Assembly: GCF_000975055.1 (NCBI RefSeq)
Contig: NZ_BBRB01000001.1
Span: 627,751 to 691,750, forward strand
Direction of reading: 5' to 3'
From: Demequina sediminicola
GTDB lineage: Bacteria; Actinomycetota; Actinomycetes; Actinomycetales; Demequinaceae
DNA length: 64,000 bases
The notes under the pieces were generated by a model. It was given only the letters and a program-made list of their open reading frames with translations, was not told the origin of the DNA and ran no database searches. The translations under genes and the position numbers were made by a program. Below are positions 45,087 to 54,256 of the stretch, one piece after another (within the stretch, counting starts at the first letter, position 1; each line of letters opens with the position of its first letter).

Positions 45087-45695
45087 TTAGTTGTAGTGGG
45101 GGGACTCGTCGCGAGCCAGTTTATCCCCCGACTCCAGGTATCTGTCACCTGTGACGGGACATATCCACCGATTGTCGCCGTCGGCTTCCAGTGGGACACC
45201 CGCCTGGCCCACCCAGCGGATGCGCTTGGCGGGGACTCCCGCCACGAGGGCGTAGTCCGGGACGTCTTTGGTGACCACTGCACCTGCGGCAACGGTGGCC
45301 CATGCGCCGATGGTCACGGGGGCCACGCAGACGGCGCGTGCGCCCACGGAGGCACCGTCCTTCAAGGTAACTCCGACGGGCTCCCAGTCGTGCGCTGATT
45401 TGGGGGTGAGGTCCGGGTTGACGGCGCGTGGAAAGTGATCGTTGGTGAGCACCACAGCCGGTCCGATGAACACTCCTGTGCCTAACACTGCGGGCTCGTA
45501 GACGAGGGCATAGTTCTGCACTTTGCATCCGTCGCCCATCGTGACGCCGGTACCGATGTAGGCACCGCGACCTACGACGCAGTTCTCTCCGAGAACGGCG
45601 TTTTCACGCACCTGAGCGAGGTGCCAAATCGACGAACCGTCACCTACGGTTGCGTCGTCGGAGACATCTGCGGAATCAACAATCCGTACGGCCAT
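45087..45695 (-). CDS. wbpD: Hexapeptide-repeat N-acetyltransferase (WbpD/WlbB-like)
   Basis: About 202 residues from ATG 45695. Left-handed beta-helix hexapeptide repeats run from about residue 10 to 165 ('VGRGAYIGTGVTMGDGCKV', 'GASVGARAVCVAPVTIGAW'). The C-terminus 'RWICPVTGDRY' is a signature of the WbpD group. It acetylates the 3-amino sugar, giving UDP-2,3-diacetamido-2,3-dideoxy-glucuronate. It is the first gene of the four-gene operon. The upstream 200 bases hold a GCCGGC hairpin (45748-45764) but no gene. Confidence 0.9.
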   Translation of the reverse strand: MAVRIVDSADVSDDATVGDGSSIWHLAQVRENAVLGENCVVGRGAYIGTGVTMGDGCKVQNYALVYEPAVLGTGVFIGPAVVLTNDHFPRAVNPDLTPKSAHDWEPVGVTLKDGASVGARAVCVAPVTIGAWATVAAGAVVTKDVPDYALVAGVPAKRIRWVGQAGVPLEADGDNRWICPVTGDRYLESGDKLARDESPHYN

Positions 45696-45747
45696 CGAGC
45701 GATGCACCTTCCTCATGGTCGCGCTCAGGCGCGATCAGTGTGGGCAG

Positions 45748-45764
45748 GCCGGCGTGATGCCGGC
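45748..45764 (-). promoter_or_regulatory. Small hairpin in the leader region of the wbp-like operon
   Basis: GCCGGC-GTGAT-GCCGGC can form a six-pair GC stem about 50 bases upstream of the first gene of the operon. No function is evident. Confidence 0.3.
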
Positions 45765-45906
45765 TCGCATGTGTATGAACTTCCTGCTCCACTCTAGACG
45801 GGAGCTCCACAGATTCCTGTCGGCAAACGATGCCAAAGGTTGCCCACACAGCGAACGCGCGTTGGCGCTCGACCGCAGGAGCGCGCGCACCGGACGGGCG
45901 CGGGAT

Positions 45907-46482
45907 TTACTCGAGGGAACCCAGGAAGTCGCTGACGTGTTCGTACATCCGGTGTGAGGCCTCGTCGTCGTAGTCGGCGTGTCCTTCAAAGCCAAACAGG
46001 TGCGCGTCGCCTGGATAGACGTATTCCTCGATGGTGTGTCCGGCGTGGTCTTTGAGCGCAGCTGCCTCGTCGTCGGTGACCCAGGGATCGCGTTCCATGC
46101 GGTGCAGTTGGGCGGGAAGGTCTGTGGGCCACGGTGCTCCGTCGAGCCAGTCGGGCGGGATGAGACCGCTCATCATGATGAGTCCGGCACAGTTGTCCTG
46201 TTGCGTCGCGAGCAGTTGCGCTACCCCAGCGCCGAGGGAGAATCCGGCGTAGACGAGCGGCTCAGGAAGGGTCGGGATAGCGGCCAGGGCGCGGTCCACA
46301 AATGCTGGTGGACCTCCCTCGCCGTCGACGAAGGACACCGCGGTGTCGAGGTCGTTGAAGGTGTGGCCTGCGAAGAGGTCGGGGGTGTAGACCTCGTGGC
46401 CTTCGGACTGCAGCACCTGCGCCCAGTCGTCCACATGCCGGGTGAGTCCCAGCGCCGAATGCAGCAAAATCACCGTCGCCAT
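45907..46482 (-). CDS. Dienelactone hydrolase family protein
   Basis: 191 residues, alpha/beta hydrolase. The nucleophile is S in 'AGFSLGAGVAQ' (DLH usually has Cys here), with a D/H in 'YPGDAHLFGF'. Small size fits the DLH-like subgroup. Substrate unknown. It lies 37 bases beyond the end of a TetR gene on the same strand and may be co-transcribed with it. A GGGCCGATGC motif lies in the gap. Confidence 0.85.
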   Translation of the reverse strand: MATVILLHSALGLTRHVDDWAQVLQSEGHEVYTPDLFAGHTFNDLDTAVSFVDGEGGPPAFVDRALAAIPTLPEPLVYAGFSLGAGVAQLLATQQDNCAGLIMMSGLIPPDWLDGAPWPTDLPAQLHRMERDPWVTDDEAAALKDHAGHTIEEYVYPGDAHLFGFEGHADYDDEASHRMYEHVSDFLGSLE

Positions 46483-46519
46483 GGTCTGACGTTACTGCGG
46501 GCGGAGGGCCGATGCTGGC

Positions 46520-47146
46520 TTAACGGCCGCTGTCGTCCAGCGGAGATTGACCTTGGGACAGCGTGATGAGGTCCGTGGAAGTCTCGCCGAAGGTGCACTG
46601 CATGAGTTCGGCTGCCGTGGGGTCGTCGGCGGCGTCCGGCATGCGCATCGCGAGCAAGGTGGTGGTGAGCATGCCTCGCGCAAAGAATGCGCTCGCTTCC
46701 TCGGGTGTGAGGCCTGCTTCTTCGCGCACGATCGTGTAGGTGCTGAGGAAGCATGAGCGCGCCAGTGGGCCAAAGGATTCGTCGTGGCCTAGGGAGAACA
46801 GGTGCAGGAGCGTCAGCAGGATGCCGCGGTCTGCCACGAGGTGTGTGTACGCGATGGCGAGTTTGAGTGTTTTCTCGTGGACGTCGTCGTTGGCGTTGAA
46901 CTCTGCGATGGCGCCGCGGAAGGCTTCGATGACCTTGTCTGCTGCTCTTTCAGCCGATGCACGGAAGAGCTTCTCTTTGCCACCAAACATGCGAACTACG
47001 TAGGCCTGGGAGACGCCTGCTTGCTGGGCGATGGCGTCGGTGGTTCCCCCGGCGTACCCGCGTTCACCGAAGACGACCGACGCTGCGGTGAGGATCTGCT
47101 CTCGGCGGTCAGCTGCGCTGAGGCGTCCGGTTTCTTCTGGTGACAT
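46520..47146 (-). CDS. TetR-family repressor of the adjacent MFS pump
   Basis: 208 residues. HTH: 'TTDAIAQQAGVSQAYVVRMFGGKEKLF'. Divergent from the DHA2-type exporter, with two inverted repeats between them. The C-terminal effector domain is unassigned. Local repression of the pump is inferred from arrangement and operators. Confidence 0.9.
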   Translation of the reverse strand: MSPEETGRLSAADRREQILTAASVVFGERGYAGGTTDAIAQQAGVSQAYVVRMFGGKEKLFRASAERAADKVIEAFRGAIAEFNANDDVHEKTLKLAIAYTHLVADRGILLTLLHLFSLGHDESFGPLARSCFLSTYTIVREEAGLTPEEASAFFARGMLTTTLLAMRMPDAADDPTAAELMQCTFGETSTDLITLSQGQSPLDDSGR

Positions 47147-47154
47147 CTTGACAT

Positions 47155-47170
47155 GTTATCAACCGATAAC
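47155..47170. promoter_or_regulatory. TetR operator candidate O1
   Basis: GTTATCAACCGATAAC: six-base arms around a four-base centre, just upstream of the TetR gene start. Resembles the second site in size (16 bp) and sequence (RTWATC). Confidence 0.65.
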
Positions 47171-47190
47171 TTACTGTCGCTCCGTAAGTA

Positions 47191-47206
47191 GTAATCAGTT
47201 GATTAC
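47191..47206. promoter_or_regulatory. TetR operator candidate O2
   Basis: GTAATCAGTTGATTAC: seven-base arms around a two-base centre, 18 bases before the MFS start. Its centre is 36 bases from that of O1. Confidence 0.7.
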
Positions 47207-47223
47207 ATCAAGAGAGGCAACCG

Positions 47224-48696
47224 ATGTCCCCCACCACCACACGCGCACCCCTAGCGCTCGTCATCACGGCCGCATCAGTCCCGATGTTCATGGCCATGCT
47301 CGACAACCTGGTCGTCACCAACGCCCTGCCCGTCCTCGCCACGGACCTGGGAGCGAGCATCGAAGAACTGCAATGGTTCATCAACGCCTACTCGCTGAGT
47401 TTCGCGTCCTTCATCCTCATGGCCGTCGCGCTCGGAGACCGCCTCGGCCGGCGCCGCATCTTCCTCGGCGGCACAGCACTGTTCACGCTTGCGTCCATCG
47501 CTTGCGCACTCGCAGATACTCCCGCCCAGCTCATCGCAGCACGCACCATCCAAGGCATGGGAGCAGCGGCACTTCTGCCCCTTTCACTCGCGCTCCTGGC
47601 CTCCAACGTGACCAAGAAACAACGCCCTCTCGCCATCGGAATCTGGGGAGGCATTTCCGGTCTTGGTGTCGCGCTCGGACCAGTCATCGGCGGCGCCGTC
47701 GTGGAAGGCATGAGCTGGCACGCCATCTTCTGGCTCAACGTTCCCGTCGGACTCATCGCCATCCCCCTCGCACGCATCGCCCTTCAGGAATCACGAGGCG
47801 AACGGGTGCGCCTCGACGGCACCGGACTCGTCTTCGGCATGCTGGGAGTCTTCGCGCTCGTGTTCGGCATCGTGCGCGGCAACGAGGTGGGCTGGACCAG
47901 CCCCCAAGTGCTTACTGGGCTCATCGGCGGCACAGCGCTGCTCATCGCCTTCCTGGCCTGGGAACGTCGCACACCCGCACCCCTGCTACCGCTCAGCCTG
48001 TTCCGCGACCGCTCCTTCAGCGTGGCCAACGCGGTGGGCATGACCTTCAGCCTTGGCATGTTCGGCGCAGTGTTCATCCTGATTCAGTTCCTTCAGGTGG
48101 TGCAGGGCTACTCACCACTCGAGGCCGGCATCATGACAATGCCGTGGACTCTCGCACCCCTCGTAGTTGCACCCATCACAGGCTTCCTCACCCCCCGCAT
48201 CGGTACACGACCTCTGATCGTCACCGGCTTGGCATCCCAAGCAGTCGGCTTGGCCTGGATCGCGACCGTCATGGAACCCTCCACCCCTTATGGACAGTTC
48301 GTCCCGGCGTTCCTGCTGTGCGGCATCGGCATGGGAATGGTCTTTGCCCCCAGCGCCACGGCCGTGCTGGTGAACATGAAGGATGAGGACCACGCAAAAG
48401 CGTCCGGCACCAACTCCACCGTCCGTGAGATTGGTGTGGCACTAGGAATCGCGATCCTCACCGCAGTCTTCACGGGCGCTGGCGGCACCTTCACCCCGGA
48501 CGGCTACACCGATGCCGCCGTCCGTGCCGTCTATGTGGGTGCCGCCGTGTTGGGACTCGCCACCCTCATCGGCACTCAGTTGCCCGCCCGCGATTCAAGC
48601 AGCAGCCAAAGCCGGCCACAAAACGCTGACGGCACGCTGGACGTCGACGGCGTCGTTGTAGACGTGGAAGCTCAGCCGCACGCGTCCATCGCGTGA
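47224..48696 (+). CDS. MFS drug exporter, DHA2 (14-TM) family
   Basis: 490 residues with 14 membrane segments. 'MLDNLVVTNALPVLATDLGA' is the DHA2 motif D1, 'GDRLGRRRIF' is motif A and 'SGLGVALGPVIGGAVV' motif C of exporters. Substrate unknown, proton-driven efflux expected. The C-terminal tail after the last helix is Ser/Gln/Asp-rich and its coding sequence overlaps the converging PLP enzyme gene by 102 bases (48595-48696). Confidence 0.93.
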   Translation: MSPTTTRAPLALVITAASVPMFMAMLDNLVVTNALPVLATDLGASIEELQWFINAYSLSFASFILMAVALGDRLGRRRIFLGGTALFTLASIACALADTPAQLIAARTIQGMGAAALLPLSLALLASNVTKKQRPLAIGIWGGISGLGVALGPVIGGAVVEGMSWHAIFWLNVPVGLIAIPLARIALQESRGERVRLDGTGLVFGMLGVFALVFGIVRGNEVGWTSPQVLTGLIGGTALLIAFLAWERRTPAPLLPLSLFRDRSFSVANAVGMTFSLGMFGAVFILIQFLQVVQGYSPLEAGIMTMPWTLAPLVVAPITGFLTPRIGTRPLIVTGLASQAVGLAWIATVMEPSTPYGQFVPAFLLCGIGMGMVFAPSATAVLVNMKDEDHAKASGTNSTVREIGVALGIAILTAVFTGAGGTFTPDGYTDAAVRAVYVGAAVLGLATLIGTQLPARDSSSSQSRPQNADGTLDVDGVVVDVEAQPHASIA

Positions 48697-49629
48697 AGCA
48701 GCTCGGATCCCTGCTGCCGCGAGATCACCGGGCTCCGCACTCAGCGACACAATCGCCGACCTAGCCGGTGGCATCCCCAACTCCGCACGGAACGCGTCCG
48801 CCAAACCCACGCAGTGCGCGTGGGTGGCGGCGCGGTCCTCGCGGGCGTGGATCTCCAACGCCACAGCGGCCGCCTCGCAAAGTTGCCAGGGCGGTGACGT
48901 GTCGAGTCGACGCGCGCGATCACTCAAACCCTCGGAGGCATAGAGGTTCGCCCACGGCTCGTCAGACCCGTACCAAGACGCACACACGGGACGGAGCCAG
49001 GAAGCCGATGCCCGCACGGCCGCAAGCGCAATGCCACGCGGCGCATTGAGCCACTTATAGGCAGACGCCACAACAATGTCGAACTGTGTGGCATCGATGG
49101 GTAGCCACGGGGTGGATTGAGTCACGTCGACGAGGGTGCGGACACCTGTGGCGGCCGCGGCGGTGGCCAAACCGTGCAGGTCAATGAGTGCACCGTTGCG
49201 GGATTGTGCAGCCGAGACGGCAACGAGGTCCACGCCCGGACCGATGCTGTCGATCAGTGCCGCCAGCGGCACGGCCTGAACCGTGAGTCGAGGGTCAGCA
49301 AGGAATGGGCGCACCAGTGACCCAAAGTCCCCTTCTGCCACGAGCACGCGCGCGCCGTCTGGGAGGGAGGCTGCCGTCATTCCGACGATCTGGGATGTTG
49401 ACCCGGCGAGTGCCACATCCTGCGCACGGGCACCCACAAGCGATGCGAAAGCGGTGCGCAACCGCTCAACTGCGGCGTCAGCATCGGCCGGATCCATGGC
49501 CCCTGTAGCCCAAGAGTCAGTTGCTGCATGCAGTGCCTGAACCGTGGCGCGTGCGGGCAACCCGTAACTCGCGGTGTCGAGGTAACCGCGGGACTGACCG
49601 AAGGCATCGGCGATCCGTGAACTCAGCAT
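48595..49629 (-). CDS. Class V aminotransferase-like PLP enzyme
   Basis: 344 residues. PLP lysine in 'VASAYKWLNAPRG' and the PLP aspartate in 'TLVDVTQSTPWLPID'. The group includes cysteine desulfurases, isopenicillin N epimerases and kynureninase-like enzymes; the active-site Cys loop of desulfurases is not seen. Substrate unknown. Divergent from a LysR gene, which probably controls it. Its 3' end overlaps the MFS 3' end. Confidence 0.85.
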   Translation of the reverse strand: MLSSRIADAFGQSRGYLDTASYGLPARATVQALHAATDSWATGAMDPADADAAVERLRTAFASLVGARAQDVALAGSTSQIVGMTAASLPDGARVLVAEGDFGSLVRPFLADPRLTVQAVPLAALIDSIGPGVDLVAVSAAQSRNGALIDLHGLATAAAATGVRTLVDVTQSTPWLPIDATQFDIVVASAYKWLNAPRGIALAAVRASASWLRPVCASWYGSDEPWANLYASEGLSDRARRLDTSPPWQLCEAAAVALEIHAREDRAATHAHCVGLADAFRAELGMPPARSAIVSLSAEPGDLAAAGIRAASRDGRVRLSFHVYNDAVDVQRAVSVLWPALAAA

Positions 49630-49707
49630 GCTTCCATCGTGCGCCGTGAGGCGGACTGCGACAAGATGGTGTTGTTCTGGTCCTCACCAAGAAAATTTCG
49701 AGGTCTC

Positions 49708-50580
49708 ATGATTGACGCCGAACGGCTCCTGATCTTGCGTGAAGTCTCGCGCCACGGATCCAAAGCTGCCGCTGCCCGCGCCCTCACGCTGTCCGAACCC
49801 ACCGTCGCCCATCACCTCGCGGCCCTCGAACGCCAAGCCGGAGTGCCTCTCACTACCCGAGTAGGCCGCGTCACCAGACTCACGTCCGCCGGCGAGTCCC
49901 TGCTCGAACACGCCAACGCCATTGCCGACTCCCTCGCAAGCGCCGAACGCGCCATAGCCCAACACGCCGACCTCTCCGGCGGGCGACTGCGCATCGCAGC
50001 CTTCACGTCCTACTGCGCGGTAGCGCTCCCCAGCCCACTGGCACAGTTCGCGCGACGCTACCCCGGGGTCGAGGTAGGCCTCGTCGAGACGGAGACGGAC
50101 GATGCCCTGGCACTCTTGGCCGCAGGCGACGTCGACTTGGTCATCGGGTTCGCTGACGACGCCACACCCGCGCCGCGCGACATCGCCGTCAAGATGCTGG
50201 AATCCGACGAATACCTCGCCGTCATGCCCGCCACACACCCGGCCGCACGACGCCCCACCATCGACGTCGCGACCCTGGCCGATGACACTTGGATCTCCGG
50301 CTGCCAACGCTGCCGAGCACACCTGCACGCCCTCGCCAATGCCGGAGGCTTCACACCCCAGATCGCATTCCAAACCGAGGACTATGTGACAGTTCAGCGG
50401 CTCATCGCCGAAGGTCTAGGCGTCGCGCTCCTCCCCCGCATGGCGCTCGCCGCCAGCCCTGAAGTCCCCGGCATCGTCACCGCACCCACCACGCCAACGT
50501 CCTACCGCGAGGTGTTTCTCGCAGTCCCCCGCGAGGCGTCCGCAGCAGCCCGCACCTTCGCCGGGCTCCTGGCGCCCTAA
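49708..50580 (+). CDS. LysR-family transcriptional regulator
   Basis: 290 residues from ATG 49708, GAGG upstream. HTH: 'GSKAAAARALTLSEPTVAHHLAALERQ'; a substrate-binding domain follows ('RLRIAAFTSYCAVALPSPLAQF'). Divergent from the PLP enzyme, its probable target. Its stop overlaps that of ogt by four bases (tail to tail). Confidence 0.9.
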   Translation: MIDAERLLILREVSRHGSKAAAARALTLSEPTVAHHLAALERQAGVPLTTRVGRVTRLTSAGESLLEHANAIADSLASAERAIAQHADLSGGRLRIAAFTSYCAVALPSPLAQFARRYPGVEVGLVETETDDALALLAAGDVDLVIGFADDATPAPRDIAVKMLESDEYLAVMPATHPAARRPTIDVATLADDTWISGCQRCRAHLHALANAGGFTPQIAFQTEDYVTVQRLIAEGLGVALLPRMALAASPEVPGIVTAPTTPTSYREVFLAVPREASAAARTFAGLLAP

Positions 50581-51071
50581 GCCAATAGGGTCGCGCCAGC
50601 CTCTCGCTCCAACAGCGAGCGCTTCACGTCCACTCCCCACGCAAAACCAGTCAACGCACCCGACGCCCCCGTCACACGGTGACATGGAATGAACAACGCA
50701 ATCGGATTAGCCCCACACGCAGCCCCCACTGCACGGCTAGCGCCCGGCGAACCCAGTTCCGCAGCAAGTTCACCGTAGGTACGCACCTGCCCCGCCCCGA
50801 TGCCGCGCAACGCGTTCCAGACGGACTTACGGAACGACGTACCCATCGCCGCGACCGGTACCTTCGCCACCGCACGGTGGTCGCCTTCATAGAAGGCCGT
50901 GACAGCATCGGCTGCCTGCACGGGGCCGCGCATCCCAGGTCCACCGTTGAGGCGCGAGCGCAACGCGAGTTCGTGCGCGTCGTCGGTCCAACCCGCGGCC
51001 ACCACAACACCGTCTTCTTCAATCACCACGAACGTGCCATCAGGCGTGTCAAGACAATCATGTACGCGCAT
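50577..51071 (-). CDS. ogt: Methylated-DNA--protein-cysteine methyltransferase
   Basis: 164 residues from ATG 51071, with GGAGG just upstream, in preference to an ATG four codons earlier. Active-site 'FIPCHRV' with acceptor cysteine and '[11 protein letters not shown]' helix-turn-helix. It removes O6-methylguanine adducts. Overlaps the 3' end of the Ada-AlkA gene by 14 bases, so the two are one alkylation-repair operon. Confidence 0.95.
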   Translation of the reverse strand: MRVHDCLDTPDGTFVVIEEDGVVVAAGWTDDAHELALRSRLNGGPGMRGPVQAADAVTAFYEGDHRAVAKVPVAAMGTSFRKSVWNALRGIGAGQVRTYGELAAELGSPGASRAVGAACGANPIALFIPCHRVTGASGALTGFAWGVDVKRSLLEREAGATLLA

Positions 51072-52578
51072 GGGCGCCTCCATTCTTCAGTGACGCCGCA
51101 CGCCACGCATGCAACATCAGATAGCTGCGCCACGGCGCACATGTGGCGGCCGCCGCAGTAAGTTCCCGAGGAGAGTCCGGCAGACCCAACTCACGTGCGC
51201 CCGCACGCACCGCAACATCACCGGTGAGCAACACATCGGTCGCGCCGAGAGCACGCATGGCGACATAGCCCGCGGTCCAAGGGCCGATGCCGGCAAGGGC
51301 TTCGAGCGAAGCGACACCATCGGCGACGGCTACTCCCGGATCGAGGCGCACAGTGCCCTCGGCCAGCGCGGCACACGCCCCTACGAGCGCGGCGCGGCGT
51401 GCGCGTGGACCGCGCATCCACTGTTCCCCCTGCTCAGCAATCGCAGCGGGAGTGGGAAACAGTGTGGTGACCGTTCCTGTCGCTAGACCTGCGGGGAGGG
51501 CTTCACCGAGGTTCGTCACCAGCGTTTGCGCTGCAGTGCGTGCAGCGGCAACGGTGACCTGCTGACCAACGATCGCGCGCACCAACATCTCTGCACCGTC
51601 CACTGAGCCTGGAATACGAATCCCAGGATTCGCGAGGACGGACGGCGCGAGGTGAGCTTGGGCAGACAGTGCCGCATCAATAGCCACGGGGTCGGCATCA
51701 AGGTCGAGGAGGCGTCGCGCACGGGCCATCAACTCCGGGAGATCGCCCACATCAGTGATGTGCGCCGTCACCGACACCTCCGCTCCGGCCGGCCGCAATG
51801 ACATAACGGCCGGACCGCGCGCAAGCATGAGCGACCGTGAATACCGTCCATCCGAGACGTCCTCCACCCCTGCCAGCGCACGCGTAGCCAACCACGCGAG
51901 TACCCCTGCACCATCAAAGGGCGCACGAGCTGCCAGACGCAGAGAGACCGTGACTGGCTGGTCGGCATCGACCCGCTGGCGACCGCCCAGCCCGCCGGGA
52001 CGTTCCGTGTGCCGCGCACGTGCCCGCAGTTCGGTGGGGGTCAAGCCAAAGACCTCCCGGCACGTGTCATTGAACTGCCGCACCGAGGAGAACCCGGCAG
52101 CATGCGCAACATCGGCTGCGCTGAGCGTTGTCGCGACAAGAAGGTGCCGTGCCGTTTGCGCACGCTGCGCACGGGCCAACGCCACAGGCCCGGCACCCAA
52201 CTCGTCAACAAGAATCCGGCCCAATTGCCGCGACGAGTATCCAAGCCGGCGCGCGAGCCCAGGAACACCTTCCCTATCCACCACACCGTCAGCGATGAGC
52301 CGCATGGCGCGGGCTGCAGTGTCTTGGCGCAAGTTCCAGGCAGGGCTACCCGGGGTCGCTTCAGGCAGACACCGACGGCACGCCCGGTAGCCAGCCTCGT
52401 GGGCTGCCGCTGAGGTCAGGTAGAACGTGCAGTTTTCAGGTTTGGGTGTGCGAGCAGGGCACGATGGCCGGCAGTAAATGCCCGTCGACCGCACCGCTGT
52501 CACAAACTGTCCGTCAAAGCGCGCATCACGCCCATGCACGGCGGCATACCGTGCAGCGAAGTCCATAGGCGTGTCCAT
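51058..52578 (-). CDS. Ada (AdaA-type)-AlkA fusion: alkylation-response regulator and 3-methyladenine glycosylase
   Basis: 506 residues. The N-terminal Ada zinc domain has C36, C40, C67 and C70, with the first serving as methyl acceptor in Ada proteins. An AraC-type HTH follows (about 85-190, '[20 protein letters not shown]'). The C-terminal half is an AlkA glycosylase with '[17 protein letters not shown]', helix-hairpin-helix '[18 protein letters not shown]' and catalytic aspartate in 'LLTGDVAV'. A sensor, activator and repair enzyme in one chain; this fusion is known in actinobacteria. Operon with ogt. Confidence 0.95.
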   Translation of the reverse strand: MDTPMDFAARYAAVHGRDARFDGQFVTAVRSTGIYCRPSCPARTPKPENCTFYLTSAAAHEAGYRACRRCLPEATPGSPAWNLRQDTAARAMRLIADGVVDREGVPGLARRLGYSSRQLGRILVDELGAGPVALARAQRAQTARHLLVATTLSAADVAHAAGFSSVRQFNDTCREVFGLTPTELRARARHTERPGGLGGRQRVDADQPVTVSLRLAARAPFDGAGVLAWLATRALAGVEDVSDGRYSRSLMLARGPAVMSLRPAGAEVSVTAHITDVGDLPELMARARRLLDLDADPVAIDAALSAQAHLAPSVLANPGIRIPGSVDGAEMLVRAIVGQQVTVAAARTAAQTLVTNLGEALPAGLATGTVTTLFPTPAAIAEQGEQWMRGPRARRAALVGACAALAEGTVRLDPGVAVADGVASLEALAGIGPWTAGYVAMRALGATDVLLTGDVAVRAGARELGLPDSPRELTAAAATCAPWRSYLMLHAWRAASLKNGGAHART

Positions 52579-52638
52579 GACTCCAGAATGCCGCGTATTG
52601 GACAGCCATGCTGGCGGTTTTCGGACACCGCCGTGGCG

Positions 52639-53439
52639 CTACAAGAGCGAGACATGGCCGCGCAGTGTCCGCGACCAACGGTTGTGGGGCAACTCGGGGT
52701 GCAACGCCGCGAGCGACGTGCAGTACTTCGAGACCTTCGCAGGGCGAACCCCGTGACCCCAGAGCGCCCGGTCCACTGTTCCTGCACGTGACTGAGACTT
52801 GGTCTCCACGATCAGGCAGTCCGCGAATGCTGCTGCACGCCCGTCTGCATCAATTCCAGTGACGTTCGAATCGACTGTCACCCGGGCATCGGCCGTCAGC
52901 ATGGTGGTGCGCAGATAACGGGTAGTCAGCACGGGTCCCAACTCGCGAGCGGCCGCCGCAATCCCTGGGAACCCCGAGACGAAGTCCAAGGCCTGCCCCG
53001 ACAACGCGTCCGAACGACCCACCGCGCCCTCGAGGAACTCGCGATACTTCACTGTGTCCCCGGTCCGCGACCTGAGTTTCACCTCAACAGCCGTGGTTCC
53101 CGTGTCCAGATACGAGCGGGTGCGGACCTTGTAGCGCGAAGGCCGCTTGTGTGCGGCGGCACGGTAACTTTCCCACTCTGGAGTGTCGTAGTAGGTCGAG
53201 GCGTACCGGAAGGCACGCACCCCGTCGATCTCGAGGACGCGCGGTCGTTGCGGGAGCGTCGCCACCACGTTGGCCCACGTTGCGGGGCTCACCAGATACT
53301 TACGGTCGACGCGCTGTTGCAGCGCCGCGGCATCGTTGATTTCTTCAAGCGAGACGGGGCCAAGGTCCGACGCCCACGCAAGATCGGGGATGGTGGCGAG
53401 AGTGCCCGTCGGGGTCCAGGTGACGGTTGCCGCAGTCAT
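52639..53439 (-). CDS. VTC-domain protein (polyphosphate polymerase-like)
   Basis: 266 residues. 'RVDRKYLVSPATWANV' and 'FRYASTYYDTPEWESYRAAAHKR' then 'RYKVRTRSYLDTGTTAVEVKLR' are the basic/acidic strands of the VTC (CYTH-like) tunnel, with E-x-K near the end ('LIVETKSQ'). Yeast Vtc4 makes polyphosphate; bacterial VTC-domain proteins with DUF4956 partners are less well understood. Coupled to DUF4956 by a four-base overlap. Confidence 0.9.
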   Translation of the reverse strand: MTAATVTWTPTGTLATIPDLAWASDLGPVSLEEINDAAALQQRVDRKYLVSPATWANVVATLPQRPRVLEIDGVRAFRYASTYYDTPEWESYRAAAHKRPSRYKVRTRSYLDTGTTAVEVKLRSRTGDTVKYREFLEGAVGRSDALSGQALDFVSGFPGIAAAARELGPVLTTRYLRTTMLTADARVTVDSNVTGIDADGRAAAFADCLIVETKSQSRAGTVDRALWGHGVRPAKVSKYCTSLAALHPELPHNRWSRTLRGHVSLL

Positions 53440-54056
53440 CGTGCGCTGCCCACAGTGGCGGGGATCTGTGTGTGGTGGTTCACAGACTCCTGCGGACGCT
53501 GGGCTGGAACGCTGTCCCGAATCGTGTACCGGACATCACACAAGGTGGTCTGCTGCACAAGGTCGGTTTTGCGGATCACCACGCGAGCCACGTCTGCATT
53601 GAGGAGGTCTTCAAGCATGTGCTTGGCTTCGTCTTCAGTGCTGACCGCGCGGTCCAACATGACCTGCTGCGTACGAGCCTTGGCGTAGAGGCGAGGGCTG
53701 TCACCAATCGTGATTGCGAGAATCAAGATCGCCATCAAACTCAACCCAATGACGCCGTTGATGCCCGGGAAGCCACCCAAGAGGCCAAGCGCGATCGCGG
53801 TGAAGTAGTACGCGATCTCGGAGTGGTCCATCTCAGTGGATCGCAGCCGGATGATCGACAACACGGCAAAAATGCCGAGGCCAAACCCGAGCGACACATC
53901 CGCCGTGGCCATCGCATAGGTCACTCCCATGACACCGACGTTGATCGCCAGGAATGCGACGATCATGTCTCGCCTACGGTGCCGGGGGAAGTACAGGCCA
54001 AACACCAGAATGGTGATGGCAATGAGGTCAGCGGCAATCAGTGCGTAGATAGTCAT
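53436..54056 (-). CDS. DUF4956 family membrane protein
   Basis: 206 residues with four membrane segments, then a cytoplasmic domain. 'FAVLSIIRLRSTEMDHSEIAYYFTAIALGLL' contains the conserved family core (short form 'RLRSTEMDHSEI'). DUF4956 and VTC genes are widely paired. The pair is divergent from a two-component system with likely operators between them. Confidence 0.9.
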   Translation of the reverse strand: MTIYALIAADLIAITILVFGLYFPRHRRRDMIVAFLAINVGVMGVTYAMATADVSLGFGLGIFAVLSIIRLRSTEMDHSEIAYYFTAIALGLLGGFPGINGVIGLSLMAILILAITIGDSPRLYAKARTQQVMLDRAVSTEDEAKHMLEDLLNADVARVVIRKTDLVQQTTLCDVRYTIRDSVPAQRPQESVNHHTQIPATVGSAR

Positions 54057-54156
54057 GGGACAGCAACTTTCGGATCAGAGCTCGTAGGTACCGGGGCACC
54101 GTGACTGCGTTATGCAGCCATGAGCGGAATTGGTTTCCATTGCATCGGGCATTCAT

Positions 54157-54178
54157 GAGAACTGGCTGAGAACCAGCA
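54157..54178. promoter_or_regulatory. Direct repeats, likely OmpR-family operator
   Basis: GAGAACTGGCT and GAGAACCAGCA are consecutive 11-base units, the spacing typical of OmpR-family dimers. An inverted relative (GCAGGTTCTTA, reading TAAGAACCTGC on the other strand) is at 54223-54233. They sit between the DUF4956-VTC pair and the response regulator. Autoregulation and control of both operons is inference. Confidence 0.55.
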
Positions 54179-54256
54179 CACAGATGGCTTGGAAGCCCTC
54201 CGCCGCTCCCCGGTGATTCCCAGCAGGTTCTTAGGCGAAGGTGCTTCACTGGAGTC

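Noticed and set aside
53436..54104. A 225-codon plus-strand frame antisense to the DUF4956 gene
   Set aside because: Histidine/Gln/Asp-rich shadow composition, no RBS or family; DUF4956 on the minus strand is clear and coupled to VTC.
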